Positions 35,381 through 40,182 of a stretch of 40,182 nt of DNA are shown here, piece after piece. Each line of letters begins with the position of its first letter. The first letter of the stretch is position 1. Below the pieces are notes generated by a model. That model saw nothing but the letters and a program-made list of their open reading frames with translations. It did not search any database and had not been told where the DNA came from. The DNA comes from Nitrospinota bacterium. GTDB taxonomy: Bacteria > Nitrospinota > Nitrospinia > Nitrospinales > VA-1. The position numbers were made by a program, and so were the translations under genes. The DNA lies in contig WAIB01000023.1 in assembly GCA_009873655.1 (NCBI GenBank), positions 1-40,182 of the forward strand, given 5' to 3'.

Positions 35381-37483
<2,103 letters not shown>

Positions 37484-37513
37484 TAAATAATACATATATT
37501 GGAGTGAATCAGC

Positions 37514-38704
37514 ATGGCTAAAGAAAAATTTGTTCGTGATAAACCGCATTTGAACGTTGGGACCGTTGGTCACGTTGACCATGGTAAGACGACTCTTACT
37601 GCGGCAATTTCAGAGGTTCTATCTAAAAAGGGGCTTGCTGAGACCATCGCCTTTGATCAAATTGATAAGGCTCCTGAAGAGAAAGAGCGGGGCATTACTA
37701 TTGCTATAGCTCATATTGAATACAGTACTGAGAACCGCCATTATGCCCATGTGGACTGTCCCGGTCATGCGGACTATGTAAAAAACATGATCACCGGTGC
37801 GGCTCAAATGGATGGGGGGGTTCTGGTAATTTCGGCTAACGATGGTCCTATGCCGCAGACTCGTGAGCATATTCTTTTGGCCCGCCAGGTTGGTGTGCCT
37901 AAACTCTGTGTGTTTATGAATAAATGTGACATGGTGGACGATCCCGAACTGCTTGACCTGGTTGAGCTGGAAGTCCGTGAGCTGCTGAGTAAATATGATT
38001 TTCCCGGCGATGATGTGCCGGTTATTCGTGGTAGCGCTTTACAGGCCCTGGAAAACCCGGAAGACGAAGAAAAAACCAAATGCATCTGGGAATTGATGGA
38101 AGCTCTGGATACCTATTTCCCGGTTCCGGATCGCCCTGTAGACAAGCCTTTCCTGATGCCTATTGAAGATATCTTCAGTATTTCCGGTCGCGGAACCGTT
38201 GCAACCGGCCGTGTTGAGACGGGAGTGATTAAAGTGGGCGAGGAAATCGAGATTGTGGGTTTCCGTGAAACAACCAAAACCACCGCAACCGGTGTGGAAA
38301 TGTTCCGCAAACTTCTGGATGAAGGGCGGGCAGGTGAAAACGTAGGTGTCCTTTTGCGGGGTACCAAAAGAGAAGAGATTGAGCGTGGACAGGTCCTGGC
38401 TAAGCCGGGTTCCATTACGCCTCATACCAAGTTCAAGGCGGAAGTTTATATCCTGACTAAAGAAGAGGGGGGTCGTCATACCCCGTTCTTTAATGGATAT
38501 CGACCGCAGTTTTATTTCAGGACGACAGATGTTACCGGTGTTGCGTCATTGCCTTCGGGGGTTGAGATGGTGATGCCGGGGGATAATGTTGCGATGGAAA
38601 TAACGCTTATTACACCCGTTGCAATGGATAAAGGGCTTAAATTCGCTATCCGTGAGGGTGGCCGTACGGTAGGTGCGGGAGTTGTTGGTGAGATCATAGA
38701 ATAA
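37514..38704 (+). CDS. tuf: Elongation factor Tu
   Basis: 396 residues. EF-Tu delivers aminoacyl-tRNA to the ribosome. G1 [25 protein letters not shown] and N-K-C-D are present, with the C-terminal domain ending [10 protein letters not shown]. Its stop overlaps the start of rpsJ by one base (TAATG), so translation is coupled to the S10 group. It is the only tuf in the window. Confidence 0.99.
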   Translation: MAKEKFVRDKPHLNVGTVGHVDHGKTTLTAAISEVLSKKGLAETIAFDQIDKAPEEKERGITIAIAHIEYSTENRHYAHVDCPGHADYVKNMITGAAQMDGGVLVISANDGPMPQTREHILLARQVGVPKLCVFMNKCDMVDDPELLDLVELEVRELLSKYDFPGDDVPVIRGSALQALENPEDEEKTKCIWELMEALDTYFPVPDRPVDKPFLMPIEDIFSISGRGTVATGRVETGVIKVGEEIEIVGFRETTKTTATGVEMFRKLLDEGRAGENVGVLLRGTKREEIERGQVLAKPGSITPHTKFKAEVYILTKEEGGRHTPFFNGYRPQFYFRTTDVTGVASLPSGVEMVMPGDNVAMEITLITPVAMDKGLKFAIREGGRTVGAGVVGEIIE

Positions 38705-39012
38705 TGAGCGACCAGAAAATACGTATTAAATTAAAGGCTTATGACCATAAGCTGCTGGACTGGTCGGTTGCGGAGATAGTTGAAACCACCCGTCGCACCG
38801 GCGCCAAGGTTGTGGGCCCTGTTCCGTTGCCCACGGTGAGGAACAGGTGGACGGTATTGAGGTCGCCGCATGTGGATAAGAAATCTCGAGAGCAGTTCGA
38901 GATACGGACTCACAAGCGGATCATGGAAATTCTTGAGCCCACACCGCAAACCGTGGATGCGTTAATGAAGCTGGATCTTTCCGGCGGTGTGGATATTGAG
39001 ATCAAGCTTTAA
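38704..39012 (+). CDS. rpsJ: 30S ribosomal protein S10
   Basis: 102 residues. S10 is part of the 30S head and, with NusB, of the antitermination complex. [22 protein letters not shown] and [21 protein letters not shown] are present, and the C-terminus is G-V-D-I-E-I-K-L. It overlaps tuf by one base and begins the S10 operon, followed by rplC 12 bp later. Confidence 0.98.
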   Translation: MSDQKIRIKLKAYDHKLLDWSVAEIVETTRRTGAKVVGPVPLPTVRNRWTVLRSPHVDKKSREQFEIRTHKRIMEILEPTPQTVDALMKLDLSGGVDIEIKL

Positions 39013-39024
39013 AATGGAAATGCG

Positions 39025-39645
39025 ATGAGCGCGTTATTAGGAAAAAAGTTAGGTATGACCCAGGTCTTCAACGAGAAGGGGGATTGTGTGCCCGTTACCG
39101 TTGTGCAGGTCGAGCGGTGTGTGCCGGTACTGAAACGGACGGTTGAAAAAGACGGATACGATGCGGTCCTGCTGGGGTACGGCAATAGAAAACCCAAGCA
39201 CACGAACAAACCGTTGCAGGGTTTTTACGACAGGCACAAGGTTGAGCCTGCAAGAATTCTTAAAGAATTCAGAAACCAGGATGTCGATGATGACGCGATT
39301 GGAAAACCCATCAAGGTTGATATTTTCAGCGAGGGTGATGAGGTTGAAGTTGTGGGTGTGACCAAGGGTCGAGGTTTTGCCGGAGTTTTCAAGCGGTACA
39401 ACTATGGCGGCGCTCCCGCCTCGCATGGTCATCACGAGAGTTATCGCGGAACCGGTTCTGTGGGAATGCACACCTATCCGGGCCGAGTGCTTAAGGGAAT
39501 GGGGATGCCGGGAAGAATGGGTGGCAAGACGAAGCATTTGAAAAACCTCAAGGTAGTCAGAGTGGATGTGGAAAACAACGTGCTTCTTCTTAAGGGCTCC
39601 GTTCCCGGTGCCAATGGCGGGTTGCTGAGAATTTTTAAATCGTAA
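39025..39645 (+). CDS. rplC: 50S ribosomal protein L3
   Basis: 206 residues. L3 initiates assembly of the 50S subunit near the peptidyl-transferase region. L-L-G-K-K-L-G-M-T-Q-V-F is at the start, then T-V-V-Q-V-E, V-T-K-G-R-G-F-A-G, H-G-x2-E-S-Y-R-G-T-G-S-V-G and P-G-R-M-G-G-K-T near residue 160. The ATG at 39025 is 12 bp after rpsJ. Confidence 0.98.
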   Translation: MSALLGKKLGMTQVFNEKGDCVPVTVVQVERCVPVLKRTVEKDGYDAVLLGYGNRKPKHTNKPLQGFYDRHKVEPARILKEFRNQDVDDDAIGKPIKVDIFSEGDEVEVVGVTKGRGFAGVFKRYNYGGAPASHGHHESYRGTGSVGMHTYPGRVLKGMGMPGRMGGKTKHLKNLKVVRVDVENNVLLLKGSVPGANGGLLRIFKS

Positions 39646-39661
39646 GGGATAAAGTTTAAAT

Positions 39662-40182
39662 ATGCCTGAATTAGATGTAATAGATACGGAAAACAAAAAG
39701 GTCGGTACCGTTGAGGCCTCTTCCGGTGTGTTCGAAACAAGGGTCCGCGAGGAACTGGTCCAGCGTTATGTGACCATGCAGCTGGCGACCCGTCGTGGGG
39801 GTAATGCGGCGACCAAGCAGAACAAAGGCGATCTGCATGGTAGTAATGCCAAACCCTGGCGGCAGAAGGGTACCGGTCGGGCGCGTTCCGGGAACACGCG
39901 GTCCCCCGTCTGGCGAGGCGGGATGACGGTGTTTGGCCCCAGCCCCAGGAGCTATGCGTTTACCCTTTCCAAAAAATCTAAAAAGCTGGCTATCAAATCG
40001 GTTCTTTCCGAAAGATTTAAAAACCAAAATATTTCTGTTGTTGACTCCATTTCACTGGAGCAACCCAAAACCAAAGATGCTGCGGCGATCATTAAGAAAC
40101 TGAATCTTCCAAATAAAACTTTATTCATTCTGGCTGAAAAAAACCAGAACTTTCAGCTGGCGGTACGCAATTTACCTTATAC
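39662..40182 (+). CDS. rplD: 50S ribosomal protein L4, 3' end outside window
   Basis: 173 residues seen, cut by the window end. L4 binds domain I of 23S rRNA and in E. coli also represses the S10 operon. After the start M-P-E-L-D-V, the extended arm carries K-P-W-R-Q-K-G-T-G-R-A-R-S-G-N-T-R-S-P-V-W-R-G-G, a family hallmark. It lies 16 bp after rplC in the canonical S10 operon order. About 30 residues at the C-terminus are missing. Confidence 0.96.
   Translation, partial: MPELDVIDTENKKVGTVEASSGVFETRVREELVQRYVTMQLATRRGGNAATKQNKGDLHGSNAKPWRQKGTGRARSGNTRSPVWRGGMTVFGPSPRSYAFTLSKKSKKLAIKSVLSERFKNQNISVVDSISLEQPKTKDAAAIIKKLNLPNKTLFILAEKNQNFQLAVRNLPY

Overview
The window is a chromosomal segment of a Gram-negative bacterium with a moderate-GC genome. 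Lipid A/Kdo genes (lpxK, two waaA-type genes), an LptE-type lipoprotein and several outer-envelope lipoprotein signals indicate an LPS-containing outer membrane. The information-processing proteins (for example the delta-proteobacterial-like RpoB insertions, the GlpE rhodanese, the RlmM-like methyltransferase) fit a deep-branching, proteobacteria-related lineage. Nitrospinota or a deltaproteobacterial-type phylum is my guess, but that is an inference from protein flavour and not demonstrated. No rRNA, CRISPR array, prophage or IS transposase is visible.

Layout. Positions 1-6000 are a patchwork of small metabolic genes: a partial SGNH-like protein, a PlsC-type acyltransferase, a gamma-carbonic-anhydrase-like protein, an MTA/purine phosphorylase, a DUF559 endonuclease-like gene bracketed by inverted repeats, a repeat-rich 0.5 kb stretch, GlpE rhodanese, a TPR protein and an RlmM-like methyltransferase. 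Positions 6130-7000 hold a stand-alone receiver and an overlapping HPt protein behind a near-consensus sigma70 promoter. Next comes rpsT with its own promoter, then a minus-strand leuS-lptE-holA operon. Positions 11500-15300 carry a sodium/solute symporter convergent with a large hybrid histidine kinase. Positions 15590-19810 hold envelope genes: two tandem Kdo-transferase paralogues on the minus strand, divergent from lpxK and an isoprenylcysteine-methyltransferase-like gene. An aminofutalosine/MTA-deaminase-like amidohydrolase and a small lipoprotein follow.

From 21.9 kb to the end, everything is on the plus strand and is the core expression superlocus: tRNA-Thr(UGU), tRNA-Tyr, tRNA-Gly, tRNA-Thr(GGU), rpmG, tRNA-Trp, secE, nusG, rplK, rplA, rplJ, rplL, rpoB, rpoC, rpsL, rpsG, fusA, tuf, rpsJ, rplC and rplD (cut by the window end). 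This fuses the rif, str and S10 regions without unrelated genes between them. The tuf copy that follows thrT in the enterobacterial version of the cluster is absent, and the single visible tuf lies in the str segment.

The points most worth a second look are: the DUF559 gene inside a pair of near-identical inverted REP-like repeats, with related hairpins nearby; a repeat fragment that supplies the ribosome-binding hairpin and start codon of the symporter; a four-cysteine zinc-ribbon-like insertion near the N-terminus of RpoB; a second, motif-divergent Kdo-transferase; and a high share of TTG/GTG starts in essential translation genes. I did not find a clear undescribed multi-gene defence or mobile system. 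The DUF559/repeat unit is the nearest candidate.
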